64,000 nucleotides of DNA, taken from Lachnospiraceae bacterium. Its GTDB lineage: Bacteria > Bacillota > Clostridia > Lachnospirales > Lachnospiraceae. The DNA is taken from the NCBI GenBank assembly GCA_016283775.1, contig JAEENL010000187.1, positions 1 to 64,000 on the forward strand. The letters are read 5' to 3'. Under the pieces are notes generated by a model. That model did not search any database and was not told the DNA's origin. It saw nothing but the letters and a program-made list of their open reading frames with translations. The position numbers and the translations under genes were made by a program. This document shows, piece after piece, positions 9,262-16,942 of the stretch (positions are counted from its first letter, which is position 1; each line of letters starts with the position of its first letter).

Positions 9262-9918
9262 TTAACCTTTATAATAGCATAACTCCTGTGATACTTCAAA
9301 CCCGAGTTTCTTGTAAAGAGCGCACGCTGCGGTGTTTTTGCTGCCCACCTGAAGGTAGAGCGGCATGTCCTTGAACGAGTTCATCACGGAATGCATATAT
9401 CTTGTGCCGTACCCCTGACGTCTGAGCTCCCGCTTTACTTCCACCTCGTAGACATACATGCCGTCCTTATACGGCATGAGCTTTGCGGAAAATGCGTCGG
9501 GCTCCGCGCTGTTCACAACGATCGCGTCCTTTTGCTCGAGATCCGTATCGTCTTCTTCGCCACCCGTAAACACGATGCCGGCTTCGTTGTGGAATATCTC
9601 GTCCTCGTCAGCCTGCCATTTCATCATATATTCGCTGTGGTCCAATCCGCAGGCTCCGCACATGGAAAGCGCGGTGACAAGTGGCGTGCCGCGTTCCGCG
9701 ATATAAAAAACGCTCCTGAACCCTTTCTTCACAAGATGCTTTGTGACCTTGCGTACCAGGCGCCCGACCTTTTTCGCGGCCGCCGAAGGATTCATCTCGG
9801 AAAGTTTGTTTACGGAGAGCTTTACTTCTGCCTCGTTCCTTCCGGCATCAAAAACCTCGGCCTCAAAGCCGAGACCGGTCAGTTTCTGCTCATCCTCAGA
9901 TATATTTACAGTCTTCAT
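9262..9918 (-). CDS. GNAT family N-acetyltransferase
   Basis: A 218-residue acetyltransferase of unknown substrate. The C-terminal half holds the acetyl-CoA binding motif VKRELRRQGYGTRYMHSV (the R/Q-x-x-G-x-G/A loop) and the following ACALYKKLGFEV strand, both diagnostic for GNAT proteins. I use the ATG at 9918, which overlaps the rsmA stop as ATGA, rather than the longer start 39 bases upstream inside rsmA. The overlap means translational coupling to rsmA. The substrate could be a protein or a small molecule. Confidence 0.85.
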   Translation of the reverse strand: MKTVNISEDEQKLTGLGFEAEVFDAGRNEAEVKLSVNKLSEMNPSAAAKKVGRLVRKVTKHLVKKGFRSVFYIAERGTPLVTALSMCGACGLDHSEYMMKWQADEDEIFHNEAGIVFTGGEEDDTDLEQKDAIVVNSAEPDAFSAKLMPYKDGMYVYEVEVKRELRRQGYGTRYMHSVMNSFKDMPLYLQVGSKNTAACALYKKLGFEVSQELCYYKG

Positions 9919-10787
9919 TTTCCAAGCTCCGTGATCTTGTTTGTAAATGCTGCCCATCCTGCAAGGTCAAATTCCTCGCCGCGGGCGGTCTCTTTTAACC
10001 CCAGTGCAGAAAGTGCGTCAAGCACGCGCTGCTTTGAAAGCTCCTGCCCCATCTCGTTCATCAGGCTGTTCACAAGGGTTTTTCTGCGGTGGTTAAAAGA
10101 AGCGCGGATCAGCCTGAACATCAGCTTTTCATCACGCACATCCACCGGAGGCTCCTTGTGGAGCGTAAGCCTTATCACCGCCGAAGCCACGTTCGGGCGC
10201 GGCATGAAGCAGTTTTGCGGAACATTTGCCACTATGAACGGCTCGGCATAATACTGCACCGCAAGCGACAGCGCGCCGTAGTCCTTTGTTCCGGGGCCTG
10301 CCTGCATGCGGTCCGCGACTTCAGCCTGGACCATTATGGTGATGCTCTCGACGGGAATATCCGACTCCAAAAGCCGCATGATTATAGGCGTTGTGACATA
10401 GTACGGGAGATTTGCCACCACCTTTATGGGACGATCCCCGTTTTTCTCTTTCACAAGTGCCTCAATATCAAGCTTCAGCACATCCTCATTGATCACCGTG
10501 ACATTGTCGTATGCGGACAGTGTGTCGCAGTTCAGTATCGGTATGAGATTCGGATCTATCTCGACCGCGACCACCTCGCGCGCATTTTCGCAGAGCGCCT
10601 GCGTCATGGTGCCGATGCCAGGCCCTATCTCCAGCACCAGGTCGTCCTTTGTGATGTGCGCCGCTGCGATCATCTTGTCGAGTACATGGCTGTCGATCAG
10701 AAAGTTCTGTCCGAACCGCTTTTGAAAAACAAATCTGTATCTGTTTAAAACCTCTATGGTCTCCTTAGGATCTATCAGGTATCCCAT
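9915..10787 (-). CDS. rsmA: 16S rRNA dimethyladenosine transferase
   Basis: Dimethylates two adjacent adenines near the 3' end of 16S rRNA (A1518/A1519 in E. coli numbering) using SAM. The 290-residue protein has the SAM-binding motif VLEIGPGIGTMTQAL and the catalytic NLPYY motif of the KsgA/Dim1 family. Its start follows AAGGAG by 5 bases and lies inside the 3' end of tatD (23-base overlap). Loss of this methylation gives kasugamycin resistance in other bacteria. Confidence 0.96.
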   Translation of the reverse strand: MGYLIDPKETIEVLNRYRFVFQKRFGQNFLIDSHVLDKMIAAAHITKDDLVLEIGPGIGTMTQALCENAREVVAVEIDPNLIPILNCDTLSAYDNVTVINEDVLKLDIEALVKEKNGDRPIKVVANLPYYVTTPIIMRLLESDIPVESITIMVQAEVADRMQAGPGTKDYGALSLAVQYYAEPFIVANVPQNCFMPRPNVASAVIRLTLHKEPPVDVRDEKLMFRLIRASFNHRRKTLVNSLMNEMGQELSKQRVLDALSALGLKETARGEEFDLAGWAAFTNKITELGK

Positions 10788-11544
10788 AAAATCTCCTTGC
10801 GTTGTTTTCGGTCACCGAAAGCACCTCGTCCGCGGTGATGCCTTTAAGCTCCGCGATCTTTTCGGCCACATATGCGATGTAGGACGAGTTGTTCCGCTCT
10901 CCTCTGTGAGGTTCGGGCGAAAGATAAGGGCAGTCGGTCTCGAGAAGGATCCTGTCGAGCGGTGTCTCCTTCACAGTCTCCTGAAGCTTTTTCCCGTTTT
11001 TAAAGGTCACGACACCGCCCACTCCGATGTAAAAGCCCATCTTCACATATTCACGGGCGATCTCGGGACTGTAGGAAAAGCAGTGAAGCACGGTATCGGT
11101 GTGGGGCTTTGCGGCATGGTTTTTAAGAATCTCCATGGTCTCTTCGCAGGCATCCCTGGAATGGATTATCACAGGTTTGTCAAGTTTTACGGCAAGTTCC
11201 AGCTGCCTCTTGAACCAGTATGCCTGCACATCGCGCGGTGACTCGTCCCAATAGTGGTCGAGACCTATCTCGCCGATCGCGACGCATTTTTCGTCATGCG
11301 CCAGTTCCTCAAGGTGCGAAAAACGTTCCTCATCCAGCTCTTTTGCGTGATCCGGATGGATCCCGACGGCGGAAAAGATGAACGGATATTCGTGAGAAAG
11401 CTCTATGGAACGTTCTGCCCCGCGCATCGATGCGCCCACGTTCACGAGAGTGACAACGCCTTTGTCTTTAAGGCTTTTCAGCATTTCCCCGCGGTCTTCG
11501 TCAAACCTCTCATCGTCATAATGTGCGTGTGTATCAAAGATCAA
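10765..11544 (-). CDS. tatD: TatD family metal-dependent hydrolase/DNase
   Basis: A 259-residue TIM-barrel metal hydrolase. The N-terminal metal motif is DTHAHYDD, followed by IGEIGLDHYW, HSRDA, HCFSY and ETDCPYLSP, all characteristic of TatD enzymes with 3'-5' nuclease activity. I choose a TTG start at 11544: GAGGAG at 11552-11557 is 7 bases upstream and translation then begins MIFDTHAHYD, the usual family start. The longer reading from 11559 would have to start inside the ribosome site. The gene lies just after a terminator, so its promoter is unclear. It overlaps rsmA. Confidence 0.93.
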   Translation of the reverse strand: MIFDTHAHYDDERFDEDRGEMLKSLKDKGVVTLVNVGASMRGAERSIELSHEYPFIFSAVGIHPDHAKELDEERFSHLEELAHDEKCVAIGEIGLDHYWDESPRDVQAYWFKRQLELAVKLDKPVIIHSRDACEETMEILKNHAAKPHTDTVLHCFSYSPEIAREYVKMGFYIGVGGVVTFKNGKKLQETVKETPLDRILLETDCPYLSPEPHRGERNNSSYIAYVAEKIAELKGITADEVLSVTENNARRFYGIPDRS

Positions 11545-11557
11545 TGATCGTCTCCTC

Positions 11558-11595
11558 AAATAAAAAAATACAGGCGGATCTTAAGACCCACCTGT
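11558..11595 (-). terminator. Terminator of the thiamine operon, overlapping its last codons
   Basis: An 11-bp stem with two wobble pairs (11570-11580 with 11585-11595) has the loop TTAA, which contains the stop codon of the thiamine pyrophosphokinase gene. A run of seven T (minus strand) follows. It ends only a few bases before the tatD ribosome site. Confidence 0.75.
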
Positions 11596-12249
11596 TATCT
11601 TACCATTTTGACCAGTGTTTTTCAAGAGCGCGTGCATATCCGAGCCCACCATGACTATGAGCGTTCCGAGCCGCACAGATACTGAGACGCGGGACTTTTC
11701 GGCATAGTTGCTCTGCCCCAGGGGCATGCTGTTTTTCAGTTCGATGTCATCCACATCATAATGTGTGCCGCTTATGCACACTCCCTCGCATTTGTCGGAT
11801 ATTGAAAACACCGAAAGGATCTGCCCCGGGAATGTGACAACGTCCAGTCTGCCGTTCCTTACCGCATAGATCTTCATGCGTTCCGAAGTGATGCTCGCAT
11901 TGACTCCCTGCTCAACCGCATAGACCAGCGTCTGCAGATTTGAAAATTCGTGGTCGAGCCGGGCGCCGAGCGCACACACGATCTCTATGTCCTTTGCGCC
12001 GCGCTTTATGACCTCTTTCAGGGCGTAGAGCGTGTCGGTGTCGTCTTTTTCCTCCTGAAGCCGTATGATCTCGATGTCTTCAGGGAGATTTCCGTCATAG
12101 GAATCAAAGTCTCCGACGATGAGATCCGGCCGGATCCCGCACCGCAGTGCATATTCATAACCTTTATCGCAAGCCACAACAAAGCTGTCGTCCGTCACGG
12201 CGATCTTTTCAAAATTACCGCCGCTGATGATGAGACATCTCTCGTTCAA
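11581..12249 (-). CDS. thiN: Thiamine pyrophosphokinase
   Basis: Converts thiamine to thiamine pyrophosphate with ATP. The 222-residue protein shows the N-terminal Asp-rich substrate and metal region ACDKGYEYAL...DLIVGDFDS, the KDDTDTLYAL motif and the GARLDHEFSN motif of this family. I place the start at TTG 12249, 7 bases after AGGAGG. The overlapping GTG at 12252 is an alternative. It follows the thiamine transporter gene by about 25 bases under the same TPP riboswitch, so imported thiamine is directly activated. Its final codons lie in a terminator hairpin. Confidence 0.9.
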   Translation of the reverse strand: MNERCLIISGGNFEKIAVTDDSFVVACDKGYEYALRCGIRPDLIVGDFDSYDGNLPEDIEIIRLQEEKDDTDTLYALKEVIKRGAKDIEIVCALGARLDHEFSNLQTLVYAVEQGVNASITSERMKIYAVRNGRLDVVTFPGQILSVFSISDKCEGVCISGTHYDVDDIELKNSMPLGQSNYAEKSRVSVSVRLGTLIVMVGSDMHALLKNTGQNGKITGGS

Positions 12250-12274
12250 CACGTCACCTCCTTGAGGGTGCAGG

Positions 12275-12880
12275 TCACTGAATATCTTCTCCCCCCACAA
12301 GCCTTCTTATCTGAGGGATATGAAGGAACACTACCGCAGCCACGGTCGTGAGAATGAGTTCGGGAAGCATATAAGCGCCGTTGTAGAGCAGGCTGTAGAG
12401 CCAGCTGTTTTCGGTTTCAAAGCCCTCCCAGAGCTTTCCTGCACTGTGCCAGATAACAACACCGCTGAGGAAATGGAAAATGAATCTCAAGAACACTGCG
12501 AGCACGGAACCGGAAACCTCGCCGAGAAGTCCTTTTTTCCTAAAGATGCCGGCAATGCCGAGGATGGTGAATGCTCCGATGTAATCAAGGAAAATGCATG
12601 CTACGAGCATTCCCGGGGTAAGACCCCATCCGAAAAGTCCGTCAAGTATGCCCTGTACAAACTGGAAGAGCGAAAATACAAACGAAGCCGCAAAGCCGGC
12701 GCCGAGGCCGCGTCTGATGGAAAAGAAAACGATGGGGAGCATGGAAAGAAGCGTGATCGATCCGCCCCACGGAAGCTTAAAAATCCTCACATAGCTGAGT
12801 GCCGTAGCGAGAGCTACCATTGCCGCGCCCTCGACCAGTGCTCTGGTCTTTGAGCCTGTTCTTGTGTTAGCTGTTGCCAT
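12275..12880 (-). CDS. thiT: Energy-coupled thiamine transporter, S component
   Basis: The membrane substrate-binding subunit of an ECF-type thiamine importer, which works with a shared ATPase/EcfT module encoded elsewhere. The 201-residue protein has about six hydrophobic segments and ThiT-like features (VRIFKLPWGGSITLLSMLPI, then a GWGLTPGMLVACIFLDY segment with Trp and Asp typical of thiamine S components). The start at 12880 has AAGGAGG 8 bases upstream. A longer reading from 12946 would begin inside the riboswitch leader. Expression should fall when TPP is abundant. Confidence 0.92.
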   Translation of the reverse strand: MATANTRTGSKTRALVEGAAMVALATALSYVRIFKLPWGGSITLLSMLPIVFFSIRRGLGAGFAASFVFSLFQFVQGILDGLFGWGLTPGMLVACIFLDYIGAFTILGIAGIFRKKGLLGEVSGSVLAVFLRFIFHFLSGVVIWHSAGKLWEGFETENSWLYSLLYNGAYMLPELILTTVAAVVFLHIPQIRRLVGGEDIQ

Positions 12881-12949
12881 AAAAAATTCCTCCTTAACTT
12901 TCATCCGGCCCCTCTCTGGCCGCATGTTACGCACGGAGGTATACAAAAA

Positions 12950-13030
12950 CAGCTTCCTTACGCCGGTATTATCCGGTTCAAGTAATAAGGGTCGACGGAC
13001 ATCCGTCTCTCAGCAAAAGCGCCCCCAGCA
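12950..13030 (-). ncRNA. TPP riboswitch (THI element)
   Basis: On the minus strand the conserved TPP-aptamer elements occur in order: GGGGGCG, CTGAGA, GACCC, then ACTTGAACCGGATAATACC and GGCGTAAGGAA. These are the P2/P3 and P4/P5 signatures that bind the pyrimidine and pyrophosphate ends of TPP. A candidate anti-ribosome-site CCTCC (12934-12938) lies between aptamer and gene and could pair with the GGAGG of thiT, suggesting control of translation. I see no T-tract terminator before thiT. Confidence 0.95.
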
Positions 13031-13067
13031 CGTAATCTATATTTTATTGTCCCTTAGGACTGAAGAA

Positions 13068-13095
13068 AGTATACTCCTGTTTTTAGATTTGTCAA
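13068..13095 (-). promoter_or_regulatory. Sigma-A promoter of the thiamine operon
   Basis: TTGACA (13090-13095) and TATACT (13068-13073) on the minus strand, 16 bases apart. It starts the riboswitch leader about 30 bases before the aptamer. Confidence 0.75.
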
Positions 13096-13112
13096 GAACA
13101 AGAATCACCTTT

Positions 13113-13236
13113 TTAACATTCGAAGCATTTTAATCGACGTCTCAATGGTCAAAGTCCATACCAATACGTAAAAGATTACCCTTGAAAAAATGTCTAATTT
13201 ACGTGAAACCGTCTCCTTTTTATATTCTTTAACTTC
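13113..13236 (-). pseudogene. Truncated third copy of the small membrane protein gene
   Basis: These 124 bases align without gaps to 13747-13870, the 3' half of the intact gene at 13742-14014, with 4 differences by direct count (about 97% identity). Only the C-terminal part of the coding sequence is present, with no start codon or ribosome site. The homology begins exactly at the stop codon of the neighbouring copy (13235-13237), which looks like a deletion junction. The fragment is in a different frame from that neighbour. Confidence 0.8.
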
Positions 13237-13507
13237 ACTTTAGCATTCGAGCTACGTTAACTCCCGTCTCAATATACGAAGTCACTATCGTTACGTGAAA
13301 GATAATCCTTGAAAAAAATGATAGTTTTTGCGAAACGGCTTTCTTTTTATATTTCTTAAGTTCTACAATGACCGTACTGACGATCCAAGCTAATGTCAGA
13401 CAGGCGGTTATATAATTCCTGAAAAAACACGCGTGTACAAGAATAACGGCCGCCAAAACGGAATAAATAACAATAGTCAAGATGTGAGTCCAGGGTTTTT
13501 TATCCAT
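13235..13507 (-). CDS. Small three-span membrane protein, copy B
   Basis: A 90-residue protein with three hydrophobic segments (about residues 7-27, 31-50 and 63-82) separated by a basic LKKYKKKAVS loop. It is clearly paralogous to the 90-residue protein at 13742-14014: both begin MDKKPWT, share FRNYITA and end ARMLK or LRMLK. The start at 13507 follows GGGAGG. No family is recognised. Size and tandem arrangement would fit an immunity-like or membrane accessory protein, but nothing shows this. The DNA is AT-richer than neighbouring genes. Confidence 0.75.
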   Translation of the reverse strand: MDKKPWTHILTIVIYSVLAAVILVHACFFRNYITACLTLAWIVSTVIVELKKYKKKAVSQKLSFFSRIIFHVTIVTSYIETGVNVARMLK

Positions 13508-13562
13508 TTTCCTCCCTCTGCTTAATTGCAAGATTTTACGATCCGTCTCACCGTAAAACAAA

Positions 13563-13707
13563 ACAGTCACAAGCACCTGTCAGGCCGCCCTATAACACCA
13601 ACCTGTAATCGGTAGTCAGTCCTGCAACGCTAAGGCCCTCAACAAGGGGCAATTTGGTCATATACGACTAATATAAGATCAACTAACCAACAGATACCTG
13701 TGACTGT
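13563..13707. repeat. 9-bp inverted repeat in the gap between copies A and B
   Basis: ACAGTCACA at 13563-13571 and its exact reverse complement TGTGACTGT at 13699-13707 bracket non-coding sequence between the two paralogues. I see no transposase and no obvious target duplication. It may be coincidental or the remains of a small element. Confidence 0.35.
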
Positions 13708-13741
13708 GTGAAGTGCTTTTTCAGAGCAAAAATAAAATAAT

Positions 13742-14014
13742 TTACTTTAACATTCGAAGCATTTTAATCGATGTCTCAATGGTCAAAGTCCATACCAGTA
13801 CGTAAAAGATTGCCCTTGAAAAAATGTCTAATTTACGAGAAACCGTCTCCTTTTTATATTCTTTAACTTCTACAATGATTGAGCTAACTATCCAGACTAC
13901 TGTTACACCGGCAGTTATGTAATTCCTGAAATAAAAAGAATGCGCAAAAAAACCAACTGCCAAAATGCAATAAAAAACAATTGCCAAAATGCGAGTCCAG
14001 GGTTTTTTATCCAT
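13742..14014 (-). CDS. Small three-span membrane protein, copy A
   Basis: A 90-residue protein with three predicted membrane segments and a basic VKEYKKETVSRK loop between the second and third. It is the intact parent or sibling of the copy at 13235-13507 and of the truncated fragment at 13113-13236. I start it at 14014, where CAGGAGG precedes ATG by 5 bases and the protein begins MDKKPWTRILAI like its paralogue. It lies 46 bases downstream of the Cys-pair repeat protein gene on the same strand and could be co-transcribed with it. Function unknown. Confidence 0.78.
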   Translation of the reverse strand: MDKKPWTRILAIVFYCILAVGFFAHSFYFRNYITAGVTVVWIVSSIIVEVKEYKKETVSRKLDIFSRAIFYVLVWTLTIETSIKMLRMLK

Positions 14015-14060
14015 TTTATCCTCCTGCGAACTTTCAATCATAAATCAAAAACAGTCCCCC

Positions 14061-16123
14061 TCACTCAATATTTAATTTACGAACACTATATTTTACAATC
14101 CTGTCATCATGTCCGCAGATCTTACAAAGTCCATTTTTATAGACATGGCTCAATAATTTTTTATGATTGCATCGACTGCAGCTGATAGCATGGGATGAGT
14201 CATCGTAATCAACATATGCCCCGCTGAATGAATGTCCCAATGCGCTTCCCGAAGTAGCATGGCAATTGATACATGTCTTGGGTGATGTGCAAGTAGCTGA
14301 TTTATATTCGTGAGGAATCTTTGATAATAATTCTTGCGAAATAATCATCCCGCATTTCGTACAAGATAACTCCTTTAATCCAGTAGCAGAACATGTTGCG
14401 TTTCTTTTTACTACCCACGTTCCTTTATGCCCGGTGGCCTTATCTACAACGTTGTATTTATCTCCGCAGTATTCACATTTCCATACAACCGCTCCATCGC
14501 TTGTACATGTCGGTTCATATTCTTCATATCGTTCATACTTATGATTATTTTGCTTGATAGTTTCAGTATCAAGAATAGTATCGCAATCCGTACATCGTTT
14601 TATCCTTTTCCCTTCCGCCGTGCAAGAAGGACTGGTCACTGTCTCCCAAGCACCCTCAGTATGTCCTGTAGCATAAATAACATAACTTCCGATGCGTTCA
14701 CCACATTTCTCACAAACTGTTCTTCCATAGCCATTCGAGGTACATGTGGGATTTTTCTCAGTCCACTTTACCCCTTTACCGTGACCCGTTGCTTTTCCGG
14801 TAATGATATCTTCTGTTCGTCCACATCTTTTACACTCATATCTTTTAAATCCATCTTGGGTGCAGGATTTTGTTTGAGTTAGTACACATACATCATCATG
14901 ACCCAGTTCCGGTTTATATTCTATATCGAGTACTTCTTTACACCTATTACAGTATATTTCTTTTTTTTCTCCGCTGGTACAGGTCGCCCCCTCAACTACT
15001 CTTTCTTTTATTATGTGTCCCAAAGGATTCCCTTCTGTTCTTGGGCACCTTGAACAATGTTTTGGCTCATCACACGTAGCTTCTATCCAATCATGACCAG
15101 CCGGAGGATACCACCATCCGCATTCGGGGCAGTAACTCCTGTCCTCGCATACTTTAACTACATGGCTTTGAATATGATCAAACATCGATCTCTCAACAAC
15201 GTAAGTGCAATCCGTACAGTAAGCATCGTGTCCACATGTTGCCTCTACAAATCCGGTATGTTGCGCTTCTGCGGTTTTTCCTATTGTTCCACAATAGATA
15301 CAATGTTCATCTTCGGTACAAAGATCTCTATAAAAAATGTGTTTTGCGCTTCGCTCATTTCCGCACTCATCGCAAATTCGACTGCATTCATACTTGTATT
15401 TGTGACCTCCTCCAATTGCCTCATTCAGATGGTATTCGTTATAATACCTCCCGCAACAGTAGGCCATGAAATCCTCATCACTGGGAATCCCTTCTTCTAC
15501 AGTTTCATGGTGAACTTCTGATGGCTCTATACTAAATCCATCCTGTACAGAAACCGAAATAACAAAAAACCTTCTGGTGTGCACTTTTTTATATATAGTT
15601 TCTTGAATGAGTTCACCATTTACGTAACCGCGACACATATACACAGTATATGTGGCATAGCATAGAATCGACGTTTCCCCTGTTAGATGTTCTGCATTTT
15701 CAATTGCAGCATTAACTATTTTTAATCCTATTTCAAATGCAACGCCCAACTCCTTAGCTATTTGTCCAGCAGCGAAGGAGATGCCATCTATAGCTACATT
15801 TGTTAAAACATCTTCCACGTTTATTTCAAGTTTCTCTTCTGTTGGCCCTTCAGTCTGTTTAACATACAGATCACAACTGAGTCGTGGCGCATATTCACAA
15901 TACGCACCACTCGCCTTTAGAACAAAACCGTCTTCGTCCTCGCTTTGTGTTCCCGTAGATGCAAAAGCATTTAACGAAGGAATCACTCCAGCAATAAAAA
16001 GCGCGGCCAAACCGGCGGCCAAAACCCGTTTTAAAACATTAAAGAGATAGGTTTTGTTTTGTTTTGTTTTGTTTTGTTTTGTTTTGTTTTGTTTTGTTTT
16101 GTTTTGTTTTGTTTTGTTTTCAT
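14061..16123 (-). CDS. Secreted Cys-pair (CxxC) repeat protein, probably phase variable, shown out of frame
   Basis: The open frame encodes about 660 residues after a tract-coded N terminus. The order is a basic (KTKQN)n segment, a hydrophobic core and a signal-peptidase-like site (LAALFIAGVIPSLNAFA), then at least 14 CxxC pairs in units of roughly 45 residues (GH...TCTxxG...CxxCG), reminiscent of zinc-ribbon-like surface repeats. No sorting signal is visible at the C terminus. The best start is ATG 16123, 6 bases after GGAGG (16130-16134), but with 14 pentamers it reads into TAA soon after the tract. The main frame is open only to an ATG at 16163, which lies at or before the predicted transcription start. 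I therefore infer an OFF state. Confidence 0.75.
16051..16120. repeat. (GTTTT)14 pentanucleotide tract at the start of a coding sequence
   Basis: Fourteen perfect copies of GTTTT (AAAAC on the coding, minus strand) run directly up to the ATG at 16121-16123. Because 5 is not a multiple of 3, each gain or loss of one unit changes the frame of everything downstream. By my count 13 or 16 units would put ATG 16123 in frame with the long open frame; 14 does not. Confidence 0.95.
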
Positions 16124-16166
16124 TAATAACCTCCAATAGTTGTTTTAGGGAATATTCCCACATCGA

Positions 16167-16195
16167 ACTATATCAAAACACAAAATATCCGTCAA
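16167..16195 (-). promoter_or_regulatory. Sigma-A promoter for the Cys-pair repeat gene
   Basis: TTGACG (16190-16195) and TATAGT (16167-16172) on the minus strand, 17 bases apart. The expected transcription start is near 16160, which leaves the GGAGG site and ATG 16123 in the leader but places the ATG at 16163 at or upstream of the RNA 5' end. Confidence 0.7.
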
Positions 16196-16221
16196 GTATC
16201 TGTGTTTCGTAACACACCTTC

Positions 16222-16249
16222 TTGAATTTTAGCCAAAATATGGTATAAT
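16222..16249 (+). promoter_or_regulatory. Promoter of the toxin-antitoxin pair
   Basis: TTGAAT (16222-16227) and a perfect TATAAT (16244-16249), 16 bases apart. A small palindrome TTAGCTAA (16254-16261) just downstream could be part of an operator for antitoxin autoregulation. Confidence 0.7.
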
Positions 16250-16290
16250 AAATTTAGCTAATATTATCCACGCAAGTGAGGTGAAAAATC

Positions 16291-16539
16291 ATGCTCGGAA
16301 AGACAGCAACCGCAACCGCGACGGAAATGCAGAACAACTTCGGTCGTTATCTCGCGCTCGTCCAGGCAGGCAGCGAAGTCATAGTCACAAAAAACGGAAA
16401 AGAAGTGGGGCGCTTTATCCCCAAGGATTCTGCAGTCTCATATCTGACCGATTCGCTCACCGGAATACTTAAAAACGACACAGATATCAAACAGGCGCGC
16501 CATGAAAGGTTAAACAGGAAATATGAGATTACTGATTGA
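16291..16539 (+). CDS. Phd/YefM-type antitoxin
   Basis: An 82-residue protein with the N-terminal fold typical of Phd/YefM antitoxins: TATATEMQNNFGRYL, then VIVTKNGKEVGRFIP. These proteins bind their own promoter through the N terminus and mask the toxin with a flexible C terminus. The gene overlaps the downstream PIN-domain toxin gene by 17 bases, the normal antitoxin-first arrangement. The ribosome site is GAGGTG. Confidence 0.88.
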   Translation: MLGKTATATATEMQNNFGRYLALVQAGSEVIVTKNGKEVGRFIPKDSAVSYLTDSLTGILKNDTDIKQARHERLNRKYEITD

Positions 16540-16933
16540 CGGAAATATATTGCTTGACGTTCTGCAAAAAAGAGAACCGCATTACCCGGATTCCGCAAAG
16601 ATCTGGAAAATGTGTGAGACCGGCATGGCAGAAGGCCACATATCTTCGCTGACGATCGCAAATCTGGTCTATGTTATGAGGAAAGAACTGAATCCGGCCA
16701 CGGTGAACGAGGTCACGAAAAAACTGTCTCTGATCTTTACTTTTGACGACCTCCATGCATCAGACATCACCGCTGCCGCAGAATTACAATGGGATGATTT
16801 TGAGGATGCCGTCCAGGCCGCCACAGCAATGAGGATCGGTTCCGATCACATCATCACAAGAAACGTGAAGGACTTTAAGAAAAGCAAAGTAACCGCTCTT
16901 ACGCCCTCCGAATTCCTGACCCGTTTTCAATGA
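16523..16933 (+). CDS. PIN-domain toxin (VapC-like ribonuclease)
   Basis: A 136-residue PIN-domain protein. The acidic metal-binding residues are visible as Asp6 in LLIDGN, the acidic cluster WDDFEDAVQAATA and the final DHIITRNVKDF motif. Proteins of this family cleave RNA, often tRNA or rRNA, when freed from their antitoxin. It pairs with the overlapping Phd-type antitoxin gene. The pairing of a PIN toxin with a Phd/YefM-fold antitoxin is common in Firmicutes and Bacteroidetes. The target cannot be inferred. Confidence 0.87.
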   Translation: MRLLIDGNILLDVLQKREPHYPDSAKIWKMCETGMAEGHISSLTIANLVYVMRKELNPATVNEVTKKLSLIFTFDDLHASDITAAAELQWDDFEDAVQAATAMRIGSDHIITRNVKDFKKSKVTALTPSEFLTRFQ

Positions 16934-16942
16934 CCTCCGGCG

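Noticed and set aside
16161-16163. ATG at 16163 as the start of the Cys-pair repeat protein
   Set aside because: It is in frame, but has no ribosome site and lies at or before the predicted transcription start from the promoter at 16167-16195.
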